A stretch of DNA of 49,551 nt from an uncultured Planctomycetaceae bacterium (GTDB taxonomy: Bacteria > Planctomycetota > Planctomycetia > Planctomycetales > Planctomycetaceae): positions 1 to 49,551 of the forward strand of contig CALFSX010000327.1 of the NCBI GenBank assembly GCA_937916515.1, read 5' to 3'. The notes beneath the pieces were generated by a model. The model did not search any database, was not told the origin of the DNA, and saw only the letters and a program-made list of their open reading frames with translations. Position numbers and translations under genes: made by a program. Each line of letters begins with the position of its first letter. The stretch's first letter is position 1. This document shows positions 36,483 through 45,639 of this stretch, in pieces.

Positions 36483-38633
36483 CTAACCGGTTTGGGGCAA
36501 GTCCAGCACGTGAGCAAATCGTTCCAGCACGATCGTTTTCAAACCATGATATTCGGCAGAATCGAAGTCGCCCGTGCGCACAAGATCGTGCGCCATGCGG
36601 CGAGCGATCTGAAGAATACGCAGATCGCGAATCGGGTTGGCTACTCGCAACGGCAGCGAGCCGCTTTGGCGAACTCCCAGCACGTCACCGGGGCCACGCA
36701 ATTCCGCATCGCGTTCCGCCAGTTTGAAACCGTCGGATGATTCTTCCATCGCTTCCAGACGCTGGTTCGCTTCCGGTGTTTCCGCAGTGGACACCAGAAA
36801 ACAATATCCCTGATAACTGCCCCGGCAAATTCGCCCACGCAACTGGTGCAGCTGAGCCAGGCCGAAGCGTTCGGCCTGCTGCACAACCATCAACGTGGCA
36901 TTGGGCACGTTCACGCCCACTTCGATTACCGTTGTGCTGACCAATATGTCGATTTCCTGAACTCGAAATCGGTCCATCACTTCGTGCCGCGTTTCTCTGT
37001 CCATGCGACCGTGCAGAAGTTCAACCCTCAATTCCGAAAGTTCCGTTTGCCTAAGATTCCTGAACACCGACTCTGCAGCCGCGTCGTCATCTTCAGATTG
37101 ACCTTCAACTCGAGGACAAACGACATACGCCTGCCGGCCTTTGGCAACGTTCTGCCGCACAAAATCCCAAGCTCGCTTCATTTGATCTTCGGTTTGAATA
37201 CGGCTGGTGATGACACGCTGTCGCCCCGGCGGCAGTTCATGAATCGTGGACACATCCAGATCGCCGAAGCGAGTCAGACACAGGCTGCGAGGAATCGGAG
37301 TGGCCGTCATCACCAACACATGCGGCTGTTGTGGTGGAAGTCCGTCAGCAGACGCAACGTCACTGTCAACAACGCCAAACGCGGCTCTCTGGCGAACTCC
37401 GAATCGGTGCTGTTCATCGATGACTGCCAATGCCAGATTTTTAAACTTTACCGATTCCTGAATAACGGCCTGAGTGCCAACCACCAGCTGACATTCGCCG
37501 GACGCAATGTCGGCCAGCAACTGGCGTCGTTCTGCCGCGGGCAAACCGCCAATCAAAAAGCCTCGCTTCACTCGGCTTTCAATCAACAGTTCTTCAAAGG
37601 TTTGCCAGTGTTGTGAAGCCAACACTTCTGTGGGAGCCATCACCACAGCCTGGTACCCGGCGGCAACAGCTGCCAGCATGGCGTAAACTGCGATCGCCGT
37701 TTTGCCAGCTCCCACGTCAGCCTGCAGCAGACGGTGCATGGGCTGCGGTTTAATCAGGTCGGCGACAAGTTCTTTCACCACCTGATTCTGGCCGTTTGTA
37801 AAACGGAAGTCGAACAGCCGTCTGATGCGAGCATCAATTTTGGCGGTCACATCAATGGGATAACTTCGTGAATTCGCGCCCCAAATGCGTCGCCGCAATG
37901 CCAGGCCCAGCTGAAATTCGAACAGGTCGTCTAAAATCAGGCGGTCGCGAGCCGCTTCAAACTGCTCCACTGATGGAGGCGTATGCAGCCAGGTCATGGC
38001 CGTTTTCAGTTCCGGCAGGCTATGGTGCTTGCGATAGTATTCCGGCAGCGGATCAATCAGATATTGAGCATACTGAGCCACGGCGGCTTTGGTCATGCGC
38101 CGCATCTGATCCATATTGATACCGTCAGTCAGCGGATATCGCGGAAGCACGCCGACGGCACCTTCCACGTCTTCGCTGGTGTCTTCAGGTGCCAGCCAAT
38201 GAACTCGCGGATTCCCAAATTCCCAGCGACCGGATTTCCGTTGAGGCTTGCCACTGAAGATCACGTGGTCATCGTGGCGGAACTTCTTCAGCATCCACGG
38301 CTGATTAAACCAGGTTCCTCTGACAAACTGGCCATCGCAATCCAACAGAATGCCAACAATCGAGCGCCCCTTAGTGAGAGTTCGCAGATCGCAGTCCACC
38401 ACTTTTCCGTGAACAGATTGTTCAACGTCTTTTTCCAGCTTTGCCACAGAACGCAAATCGCTGAAGTCGTTCACACTGTGAGGCACGTGAAAAAGCAGAT
38501 CCTGAGCGGTTTTGATGCCCAGCTTTGCCAGCAGTTCTGCGCGTAGAGGACCAACTTCCGAAACAAACTGCACGGGAGTCGCCAATGGTGTTTGTCTTAA
38601 CGCAGCAGCGGCGTCGGCAAATTCTTCAGACAT
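36483..38633 (-). CDS. recG: ATP-dependent DNA helicase RecG
   Basis: The 716-residue protein remodels stalled replication forks and branched recombination intermediates. The N-terminal wedge/OB domain is followed by two helicase domains. Visible are the Walker A motif QADVGAGKTAIAVYAML, the Walker B VIDEQHRFGVRQR, motif III VMTATPIPRSL, and the C-terminal motifs VSTTVIEVGVNVPNATLMVV and LAQLHQLRGRICRGSYQG. Length is close to E. coli RecG (693). ATG at 38633 is chosen; a TTG at 38690 would add 19 residues with no family support. No clear Shine-Dalgarno sequence is visible. The three-hairpin element lies about 340 bases upstream in the same orientation. Confidence 0.96.
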   Translation of the reverse strand: MSEEFADAAAALRQTPLATPVQFVSEVGPLRAELLAKLGIKTAQDLLFHVPHSVNDFSDLRSVAKLEKDVEQSVHGKVVDCDLRTLTKGRSIVGILLDCDGQFVRGTWFNQPWMLKKFRHDDHVIFSGKPQRKSGRWEFGNPRVHWLAPEDTSEDVEGAVGVLPRYPLTDGINMDQMRRMTKAAVAQYAQYLIDPLPEYYRKHHSLPELKTAMTWLHTPPSVEQFEAARDRLILDDLFEFQLGLALRRRIWGANSRSYPIDVTAKIDARIRRLFDFRFTNGQNQVVKELVADLIKPQPMHRLLQADVGAGKTAIAVYAMLAAVAAGYQAVVMAPTEVLASQHWQTFEELLIESRVKRGFLIGGLPAAERRQLLADIASGECQLVVGTQAVIQESVKFKNLALAVIDEQHRFGVRQRAAFGVVDSDVASADGLPPQQPHVLVMTATPIPRSLCLTRFGDLDVSTIHELPPGRQRVITSRIQTEDQMKRAWDFVRQNVAKGRQAYVVCPRVEGQSEDDDAAAESVFRNLRQTELSELRVELLHGRMDRETRHEVMDRFRVQEIDILVSTTVIEVGVNVPNATLMVVQQAERFGLAQLHQLRGRICRGSYQGYCFLVSTAETPEANQRLEAMEESSDGFKLAERDAELRGPGDVLGVRQSGSLPLRVANPIRDLRILQIARRMAHDLVRTGDFDSAEYHGLKTIVLERFAHVLDLPQTG

Positions 38634-39096
38634 GCGACAACATAAACCAACGGAATGCAACTTCGGGAGACGGAGCAGAAATTTCAACAATCAGCGACAG
38701 TACAGCCAACAGGTGCCAAGCGGTGGCGTAAAGCCTGAATTTGGCAACTTGCTGTTCTCTAAAATGAACTGCTCTTTATTGTAGTGAAATTGGCTATCGT
38801 TGGTGAATCCACTTCGCAGAGTAAAGCTGGGCCGTTAAAAATCCGGCATTACGCTGGTTATGGGTTTGCGTAACCTTTGCCGGAGGGCAATGAGCAATGT
38901 TGGGCAAGTCAATCAGCAGTGGCTTTGCTCAGACACCAGTTTTGTAGCGGAGTCGGCTGCAACGAAATTCGCCGAGCGACGTAGTCGCGATTCCGAGCGG
39001 TAGCTCGAATGATCTGGGGCACAGCCCCATGAGCCCCCACGCGGCATAAATTGAGTCGGGTTAAACGGGAAACACATCATTTCCCGTCTCGCCACG
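38634..39096. other. Intergenic region between recG and ubiX
   Basis: These 463 bases hold copy A of the three-hairpin element (38976-39029). Otherwise no gene or strong signal is seen. Confidence 0.55.
38976..39029 (-). repeat. Three-hairpin element, copy A
   Basis: On the minus strand three small stems follow each other at fixed spacing: GGGGC-TGT-GCCCC, an 8-base spacer, CGAGC-TACC-GCTCG, a 5-base spacer, and GCGAC-TAC-GTCGC. Copy B at 40123-40175 has the same layout in the opposite orientation and differs at 8 of 53 positions. Two stem pairs change in a compensatory way. Confidence 0.8.
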
Positions 39097-39756
39097 TCAA
39101 GCGTCGTCGCCCCAGCGTTTCATCAGTTGGTGCGGGACGCCTAGATGGTCGCAGATTCGAGCGACAACAAAGTCGACAAGGTCAGCAAGACACGTGGGAG
39201 CGTGATAAAATCCGGGCATTGCCGGTAACACGGTCGCGCCCGCTTGAGACAGTTTGGTCATGTTGTCCAGCGCAATCGAACTAAGCGGCGTTTCTCTGGG
39301 AACAAGCACCAGCGGGCGACGTTCTTTCAGATGAACGTCTGCGGCACGCTGAATGAGATTGGTTGATGCTCCACAAGCAATCGATGACAGCGTTCCCATT
39401 GAACACGGGCAGATCACCATCCCACCGGTTAAAAACGAACCGCTGGCGATTCCGGCCGAATAGTTTCTGAGCGAATGTACGCTGAGTTCGCCTTCGGCAT
39501 TGGGTGAGCAGTTTTGAAAGCCCCAGCTTGCGGCGGGACCGGACGTTAGTCCTGTTTCAAGAAACTGTCGCCACGTGTTTTCGTCCGCAGTGGCGGGCGG
39601 CAATTCAACTCCGATTTCACGCAAAGAAACCATGCGAGCCGCTTCACTCACCAGCAGATGAACGTGCATACCCGCCGAAAGCATGGCCTGACCAAGACGC
39701 AAAGCGTAGGCCGTGCCGCTGGCTCCGGTGACCGCAAGTACAAGATGACGATTCAT
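39097..39756 (-). CDS. ubiX: Flavin prenyltransferase UbiX
   Basis: The 219-residue flavoprotein makes prenylated FMN from FMN and dimethylallyl phosphate, the cofactor of UbiD-type decarboxylases. The N-terminal flavin-binding motif is LVLAVTGASGTAYALRLGQ. Later motifs are VICPCSMGTLSSIACGAST with NLIQRAADVHLKERRPLVLV and PRETPLSSIALDNM, all diagnostic. Length is normal. No ubiD is adjacent. The gene is flanked on both sides by inverted copies of the three-hairpin element. TGGAAG lies about ten bases before the ATG. Confidence 0.95.
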   Translation of the reverse strand: MNRHLVLAVTGASGTAYALRLGQAMLSAGMHVHLLVSEAARMVSLREIGVELPPATADENTWRQFLETGLTSGPAASWGFQNCSPNAEGELSVHSLRNYSAGIASGSFLTGGMVICPCSMGTLSSIACGASTNLIQRAADVHLKERRPLVLVPRETPLSSIALDNMTKLSQAGATVLPAMPGFYHAPTCLADLVDFVVARICDHLGVPHQLMKRWGDDA

Positions 39757-40012
39757 TTAAGACGACTTCCAGAACAGGCTCAGCCCGAACAAAATCCGTA
39801 AACCAATACCGCTGCAGCATCTTTTCAAATTGGCAGTGTACTGAACTTATCGTGTCTTCCGTTTTCCGTTTCCGGCAATATCGCTAGACTTGGATGTCTC
39901 TTTGTAGCCGGAATTGTTTCTGTGGACACCCTTTAATCGGCCTGCCATTCTAAAGGACAAATGAATTCCTGAATTTCGTTAACTGAAAAGGATAGGGAAT
40001 TTTCGACGCAAC

Positions 40013-40047
40013 GGGCAAATCACCCCGCTGTCTTGCGGCTTCTGCCC
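40013..40047. other. Composite hairpin of unknown role
   Basis: Outer arms GGGCA (40013-40017) and TGCCC (40043-40047) enclose an inner stem CCGC (40025-40028) with GCGG (40035-40038). It may be part of a leader or small RNA. No T-run follows, so a terminator is unlikely. Evidence is weak. Confidence 0.3.
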
Positions 40048-40122
40048 ACATCAGTAAACAACCTTGCGATACAGGCACTCAACGGAAGAAACGGAATCGT
40101 TGTGCCGAACCCACTGTCTAAC

Positions 40123-40175
40123 GAGGCTGTGCCTCAGACCATTTGAGCTAACGCTCAAAAACGCGACTACGTCGC
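40123..40175 (+). repeat. Three-hairpin element, copy B
   Basis: Three stems at fixed spacing: GAGGC-TGT-GCCTC, an 8-base spacer, TGAGC-TAAC-GCTCA (extendable to seven pairs), a 5-base spacer, and GCGAC-TAC-GTCGC. Relative to copy A, a G-C pair in stem 1 becomes A-T and a C-G pair in stem 2 becomes T-A. It ends 123 bases before the histidine kinase start. Confidence 0.8.
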
Positions 40176-40298
40176 TCAGAAAACTTCACTCAACATGAAC
40201 AAGTTCGCTGCTTTGAGAAGTCTAACGAGGCGGGCTGCTATAATCCTGCTCGCTCCAAAACTCAGAACCCGTGAGACACCGTCCACGAAAGCGTCGCT

Positions 40299-42191
40299 GT
40301 GATCAACTACCGCAGTTTGAAAAGACTTCTTGGTGAAACAAGCCTTGAACGAAAATGTCGACTGCTGTTCGGCACTGCGCTTTTGATTTTAATTACCACC
40401 AGCTTCTGGATTTACGCAGCGCGAACCAGAACTCTGGTCGAAAATCAGCAGGTCTTAAAGGCGGAAGCTCTGGTTCCCGGAATTTTGCGGCGACATCATC
40501 ATAAGAAATTCGGTGAAATCCTGTTTCCAGTGAAGCCTGCGGATGCCGTCGCAGAAAGCATTCCTGAAACAGACGCTCAGAAATCTGCTGAAGTCGCTTC
40601 GCCCGGTTCGCAAACTTCCAACGCCAACATTGATGTGGATATCGCTGTTGATTCTGCCGCCGCAAGTCCGCCCAAAACAGCTGCTGCGAATGGCGGAACC
40701 ATGCGTGCGCCGATGGAATGGACTCCCTTTATCGACCGCTTGAATGCCGTTGATGCGTTTCGGATTGACGCGACGTTTGGCATCGTGTTACCCAATGACA
40801 CTCCCAGCGACGAATCCGTTTTTAAGACGCTGCTGGCATTCAAAAATGGCAAGCAAACAGATCACGTGTTTTCAGACGACGCCAACGGAATTCGTCAATT
40901 AACGTACTACAAAGCGCTGCGCCCGGATGCTTCGTGTGCGGCCTGTCACAACGGAAAGAATGCGGCGACGTTTCCATCGAAGTCTTCAGACGATCCCGAT
41001 GCCGTCGAACCTCTGGCAGGAATGGTAACGGTGACGTTGCCGATGGACAAAATTGAAGCCGAATTAAGTCGCAATCGAGCCGTCCTGTTGGCATCAGCCA
41101 TCGTCACCTCATTTTTAGCGATGCTGGTCGCATATGTAATTGTCCGTTACATCATTGTAAAACCGGTTTTGCACCTGAAGGACGTCAGTGACGAAATTGC
41201 TCGAGGCAACTTGAACCTGCGAGCGGACATTAAAACGGGCGACGAATTTGAAGAGCTTAGTCACGCATTCAATCGAATGCTTCGCCACATGACGACCGTC
41301 AACGAAGAGCTTCGTGGGGTAAACGACAACCTGGATGCCAAAGTAGACCAGCTGGCTCAGGCGAACATGGAACTGTTCAACACCAACGCCATGAAGGACG
41401 AATTTCTGGCAACCATGAGCCACGAATTACGTACGCCATTGAACAGCATTCTGGGGTTCAGCGATGTACTGGCAAAGGCGCCCAACCTGGACACTCGCCA
41501 ACAGCGATACGTCGACAACATTCGCACGTCCGGCCGCAATCTGATGGTGCAGATTAACGACCTGCTGGATCTTGCTAAGATCGAAAGCGGGCAGATGACA
41601 ATCCAGGCTGCTCCTGCAAAAATCGGCGACGTGATCGAAAGCCAGATCGCCCAGATCATGCCATTGGCGGATCAAAAGAATATCGACCTGCGAATTCAGC
41701 CACCGGACAATCCGTTGCCATCAGTGCATCAGGATGTCGGAAAGATCCGCCAGATTCTTACCAACCTGCTGTCCAACGCGATCAAGTTTACCCCGGAAGG
41801 CGGTCGAGTTCGCATCAGTTCTCGCATGGTCGGCACGGAACAGTTCGAAATCTGCGTGGAAGACACGGGCATCGGAATTCCAATGCACGAACAGGATCGC
41901 ATTTTCGAAAAGTTCCGTCAGGGCACCACCATCGAAGGCGAACGCGACCAGATGAAACGCGAATACGGAGGCACAGGGCTGGGGCTTTCGATCGTTCGCG
42001 AACTTGCTCGCCTGCTGGGCGGTGATGTTCAGCTGGAAAGCGAGTTCGGAAAAGGCAGCATGTTTACGGTTAAGTTACCCGTGGAAGCTCCACCAGAAAA
42101 ACCGACGATCGATCTGTCGTTGGATTCTACTTCATCCACCTCACTTAACCGAATCACGTCGGTTGATCTGCTGAACCCGCCACAAAAATAG
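40299..42191 (+). CDS. Sensor histidine kinase with periplasmic CxxCH (Tll0287/DUF3365-like) domain
   Basis: The 630-residue inner-membrane kinase has one helix near residues 22-42 (FGTALLILITTSFWIYAA), a periplasmic domain and a second helix near 257-283. HAMP, a coiled coil, HisKA (FLATMSHELRTPLNS, phospho-acceptor His375) and HATPase_c (NLLSNAIKFTPEGG, EDTGIGIPMHEQDRIFEKF, GGTGLGLSIVREL) follow. The periplasmic part resembles DUF3365/Tll0287-like domains and contains CAACH (Cys213, Cys216, His217), a covalent haem-binding site. Redox, oxygen or nitric oxide sensing is therefore plausible. An Ala/Pro-rich linker lies around residues 85-130. No response regulator is adjacent. The start is GTG at 40299 with a poor ribosome-binding site, so the exact start is uncertain. 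Confidence 0.9.
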   Translation: MINYRSLKRLLGETSLERKCRLLFGTALLILITTSFWIYAARTRTLVENQQVLKAEALVPGILRRHHHKKFGEILFPVKPADAVAESIPETDAQKSAEVASPGSQTSNANIDVDIAVDSAAASPPKTAAANGGTMRAPMEWTPFIDRLNAVDAFRIDATFGIVLPNDTPSDESVFKTLLAFKNGKQTDHVFSDDANGIRQLTYYKALRPDASCAACHNGKNAATFPSKSSDDPDAVEPLAGMVTVTLPMDKIEAELSRNRAVLLASAIVTSFLAMLVAYVIVRYIIVKPVLHLKDVSDEIARGNLNLRADIKTGDEFEELSHAFNRMLRHMTTVNEELRGVNDNLDAKVDQLAQANMELFNTNAMKDEFLATMSHELRTPLNSILGFSDVLAKAPNLDTRQQRYVDNIRTSGRNLMVQINDLLDLAKIESGQMTIQAAPAKIGDVIESQIAQIMPLADQKNIDLRIQPPDNPLPSVHQDVGKIRQILTNLLSNAIKFTPEGGRVRISSRMVGTEQFEICVEDTGIGIPMHEQDRIFEKFRQGTTIEGERDQMKREYGGTGLGLSIVRELARLLGGDVQLESEFGKGSMFTVKLPVEAPPEKPTIDLSLDSTSSTSLNRITSVDLLNPPQK

Positions 42192-42334
42192 GCTACGAGC
42201 CGCCGGCTGGCTTTCAAGACAGGACAGATCGGGCGATCTGCGGTGAGTACTCCGGCGCGACTTTTTCCTGAACAAACGGTGTTAACAGTGTTGGTTGATT
42301 TTTGTGGTGCGGCGCGTTCAGATGTTGTATAGAT

Positions 42335-42577
42335 ATGGAACTGCGACGCGCCAAACGTGAAACGAAAGACGACTCCAGCATGCGAATGATCACCGGCGGC
42401 CTTCTGATTGTGGCAAGCGAACAGGCGTTTGCTCATTCGCAAATGGTTCCGTTTCCCAATCAAGTGTTTGCAGCCGAAGTGCTGTATCCGGCCAGTATCG
42501 TGCTGCTGGGGCTGGGTATTTGCTTTTTAATATGGGGTGCCGTCAGTGACCAAAAGTCTGGTGAGAAATCAGCATGA
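42335..42577 (+). CDS. Small membrane protein translationally coupled to the TPR-CRTAC1 gene
   Basis: The protein of up to 80 residues has a short hydrophobic, signal-like segment (MITGGLLIVASEQAFA), a hydrophilic stretch with MVPFPNQ and a strong transmembrane helix (ASIVLLGLGICFLIWGAV). It resembles no family I know. The stop overlaps the next start as ATGA at 42574-42577, which argues for translational coupling and so for a real gene. The start could be ATG at 42335 or ATG at 42380; neither has a strong ribosome-binding site. Confidence 0.55.
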   Translation: MELRRAKRETKDDSSMRMITGGLLIVASEQAFAHSQMVPFPNQVFAAEVLYPASIVLLGLGICFLIWGAVSDQKSGEKSA

Positions 42578-45528
42578 CGGACACCAGCCTGCGTCAGCCT
42601 TTGCAGAAGTCACAACTGATTACGGTTGCTTTGATTCTGTTGTCTGCGTTGGCAGCCGTTGGTCCGGTGACGTTGTCTGCCACGAAGAATTCGCTTTCGT
42701 GGAAAGCAGCAACCGCGTTATGGCAGAAGGATTTTGCAGAAGCCAAAACGCTGGCGGAGCAAGCGTTATCGGAAAACCCAACTTCCGAATTTGCTCGAAT
42801 CATCGCCGCAGATGCCGCTGGTGCGCTTCATCAAAGCGAAGCAGCAATTGAACTCTACAAACTGCTGCCGCCGGATTCCGAATTCTTCTATCAGGCTCAG
42901 CTGGGACTGGCAGATCGTTACTATCAAAAAAACTGGATGAAGGAAGCCGAAACGCATCTTCGCTATGTGCTGGAACATAACCCAACTGAGTTTGAAGCCA
43001 ATAAACAGCTCGCGTTTCTGATGCAGCTGCAGGGCAGAACATGGGATGCTGTTTCTCCATGCCTGCAGATGATCCAATTTGGTATTTTCGGGCCGGTCGA
43101 ACTGCACATTCTGGGCTGCCCGGAAAGTCAGTTTCTATCCGACGAACGCTATCTGGACAGTGCCCGGAACGCTGCCCCGGATGATCCTCGCAGCTTTCTG
43201 GCGACCGCTCGATTTGCAGAACTTCGCAACCGTCCGGACGAAGCCGCAGCCATCTTTCGCAAGGTCATGGAAGCCGACGCAAGCCTGCTGGAAGCGCCGA
43301 TTCGTCTGGCCAGAATTTTACTGAACAGCAATCAGCAGGAAGAGTTTCTGAAGATTATGAGTTCGCTTCCGCCGTCAGCAGAGGATCACGGCGGGTACTG
43401 GTTGAATCGAGCATTCTGGGCGACCAAAACGGGCAATCCCCAGGGAGCCGCTCGCTGCCTGTTTGAAACTCTGCAGCGCATGCCGGGACATGTGGAAGCC
43501 AACTATCTGCTGTCGCAGGTTTTAGTTCAACTGGGTGCCCCCAAAGCTGCGAAACAGTTTGGGGATCGAGCCAAAATTCTGGCAAGGTTGGAAATTACAA
43601 TGCCGGAATTTTATGCCAACCCAACTTCACCGGAGCTCATCAAGACCCTGGTTGACGATTTCGAATCACTGAATCGAAATTGGGAGGCCGCCGCAGTGTG
43701 CCAGTTTGCAATGAGCCAAAGAGGCGATCCGCCGGAATGGATACACGAAAGCCTGGCTGCTTTGCAACAAAAACTACAACGTTCGGGCAATACGTTGCTA
43801 GCTCCCGCACCACTATCAGAAGTCGCGGAGATCGGTGCCTACGAAATTCCGCCGTGGGACACCGGCAACATTCAACCAAACGAACTGACAACTCAATCAG
43901 ACACGGCAACAAATCGCATTTCGTTTCGAGAAGAAGCAGCTGATGTGGGCCTGAAATTCACGTTTTTCAACGGTTCAACCAGTGTTCGAGGAATGGAACA
44001 CATTTTTGAAACAACGGGAGGCGGCGTTTCAACTCTGGACTTTGACGGAGACATGTGGCCGGACGTCTACTTGTCACAGGGAGCTCCCATTTGGGAAGGC
44101 GACGATGATGTTCGACCGCTTGACAGTCTGTTTCGTAACACCAGCAATGGTTTTTCAGATGTCACGGAAGCCGCCGGTCTTGGCGATGATCGATTCACCC
44201 AGGGAGCCACCGTTGGCGACTTCAATAACGATGGGTTTGCCGATCTGTATGTTGGCAATTTGACGGGCAATCGGTTCTATCGAAATAACGGCGACGGCAC
44301 GTTTTCTGAAATCACAGACGAAACCAACACCGCTGGCGACGAATGGACGGTCAGCTGCATGCTTGCAGACCTTAACGGCGATTCACTGCAGGATCTTTAT
44401 GTCGTTAACTATCTCGTTCGCGAAAGCGTTTTCGAACGACGCTGCCGACAAAACGGCCATCCGCTCACGTGCGCTCCGACTTTGTTTCCGGCGGAACAGG
44501 ATCGAGTTTACCAGAACATGGGTGACGGAAGCTTTAAAGAAGTAACAGCCGAATCCGGCGTTGTACAAGCGGAAGGCAAGGGACTGGCAATTGCCGCGGG
44601 CGACTTTGACAATTCCGGGCGACTAAGCGTGTTTGTTGGCAACGATACTGCTCCCAATTTCTACTTCCAAAACCAGACAGCAGCTGAAGAAACTGAAATT
44701 CGTTTCACAGAAGCGGGCACGATCAGCGGACTGGCGGTTGATGGAATGGGACGCAGTCAAGCCACGATGGGAGTCGCCTGTGGTGACGTGGATGGCTCCG
44801 GAACGATCGATCTGTTCATCACCAATTTCTACGAAGACGCAAACACTCTGTATTTGCAGCACGCTCCGTCAACGTTTTTCGACGGCACTCGAGACGCAGA
44901 TCTTTATGAATCCAGTATCCCGCTGCTGGGCTTCGGCACCGAGTTTCTGGATGCCGATCTGGATGGCGACCTGGACTTGTTCGTCACCAACGGACACGTC
45001 GACAGAACCAACGCGACCGGCGAACCGGACGAAATGCCGCCACAGTTTTTTGCAAACACAGGCACAGGAAAATTCGCTGAACAATCTGGCGAATCGCTTG
45101 GAGACTATTTTCAGGGCAAGTATCTGGGCCGCACAGTATCGCGACTCGATTGGAACCGAGACGGTTTCAACGACCTCTGCATTTCACACCTGTATTCGCC
45201 CGTGGCACTGCTAACCAACACATCATTCGAAGCTGGCAATTCAATTTCCATTCGACTACGCGGAACGCAATGTGATCGTGATGCTTTGGGAACTGTCGTT
45301 ACAGTGCAGGCAAAAGGTAGGACATACACTCATCAATTAGTGGCCGGCGATGGCTATATGACCACCAACGAACGAAAGCTTGTTGTGGGCCTGGGCGACG
45401 CTGAAGACATTGACAGCATTGAAGTTCGGTGGAGAAGTGGCCATCAGCAAATGTTTAATCACGTCGCGGCCAGCGGCGAGATCTTACTGGTTGAGGCATC
45501 TGATACGGTTTGGACTATTCCTGATTAG
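42574..45528 (+). CDS. Fused TPR and CRTAC1-type protein (cluster II)
   Basis: The 984-residue protein has an N-terminal membrane anchor (LITVALILLSALAAVGPVTL) and a TPR solenoid from about residue 40 to 400 (LSWKAATALWQKDFAEAKTL, AETHLRYVLEHNPTEFEANK). From about residue 449 an FG-GAP/VCBS propeller begins, with many DxDxDG-type calcium loops (LDFDGDMWPDVYLSQG, GDFNNDGFADLYVGNL, DADLDGDLDLFVTNG). A C-terminal ASPIC/UnbV domain lies near 890-970 (ALGTVVTVQAKG, LVAGDGYMTTNE, IEVRWRSGHQQM). It combines in one chain the architecture that cluster I encodes as two genes. Export and an extracytoplasmic role are inferred. It overlaps the small membrane protein gene by four bases. Confidence 0.9.
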   Translation: MTDTSLRQPLQKSQLITVALILLSALAAVGPVTLSATKNSLSWKAATALWQKDFAEAKTLAEQALSENPTSEFARIIAADAAGALHQSEAAIELYKLLPPDSEFFYQAQLGLADRYYQKNWMKEAETHLRYVLEHNPTEFEANKQLAFLMQLQGRTWDAVSPCLQMIQFGIFGPVELHILGCPESQFLSDERYLDSARNAAPDDPRSFLATARFAELRNRPDEAAAIFRKVMEADASLLEAPIRLARILLNSNQQEEFLKIMSSLPPSAEDHGGYWLNRAFWATKTGNPQGAARCLFETLQRMPGHVEANYLLSQVLVQLGAPKAAKQFGDRAKILARLEITMPEFYANPTSPELIKTLVDDFESLNRNWEAAAVCQFAMSQRGDPPEWIHESLAALQQKLQRSGNTLLAPAPLSEVAEIGAYEIPPWDTGNIQPNELTTQSDTATNRISFREEAADVGLKFTFFNGSTSVRGMEHIFETTGGGVSTLDFDGDMWPDVYLSQGAPIWEGDDDVRPLDSLFRNTSNGFSDVTEAAGLGDDRFTQGATVGDFNNDGFADLYVGNLTGNRFYRNNGDGTFSEITDETNTAGDEWTVSCMLADLNGDSLQDLYVVNYLVRESVFERRCRQNGHPLTCAPTLFPAEQDRVYQNMGDGSFKEVTAESGVVQAEGKGLAIAAGDFDNSGRLSVFVGNDTAPNFYFQNQTAAEETEIRFTEAGTISGLAVDGMGRSQATMGVACGDVDGSGTIDLFITNFYEDANTLYLQHAPSTFFDGTRDADLYESSIPLLGFGTEFLDADLDGDLDLFVTNGHVDRTNATGEPDEMPPQFFANTGTGKFAEQSGESLGDYFQGKYLGRTVSRLDWNRDGFNDLCISHLYSPVALLTNTSFEAGNSISIRLRGTQCDRDALGTVVTVQAKGRTYTHQLVAGDGYMTTNERKLVVGLGDAEDIDSIEVRWRSGHQQMFNHVAASGEILLVEASDTVWTIPD

Positions 45529-45556
45529 TTGCATGTTCGTTAGACGTTTGGTTTGT

Positions 45557-45573
45557 GTTTGTGTATCACAAAC
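45557..45573 (+). other. Small hairpin after the TPR-CRTAC1 gene
   Basis: Seven-bp arms GTTTGTG and CACAAAC around TAT lie 28 bases after the stop. There is no T-run, so terminator function is doubtful. Confidence 0.35.
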
Positions 45574-45639
45574 GGGCGCTTGTGAAAGTTTGGCATTTGC
45601 GATATGGCAACGCTGTCAGGCCGCGGTTCTCTAAGGGTT

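Larger units (their letters stand above)
39757..40298. other. Intergenic region between ubiX and the histidine kinase
   Basis: These 542 bases between divergent genes contain a composite hairpin at 40013-40047 and copy B of the three-hairpin element. No gene is supported. Confidence 0.55.

Noticed and set aside
36234-36740. A 168-codon plus-strand frame overlapping the end of recG
   Set aside because: Its second half is antisense to conserved RecG motifs, and the first half has no family features or ribosome-binding site.
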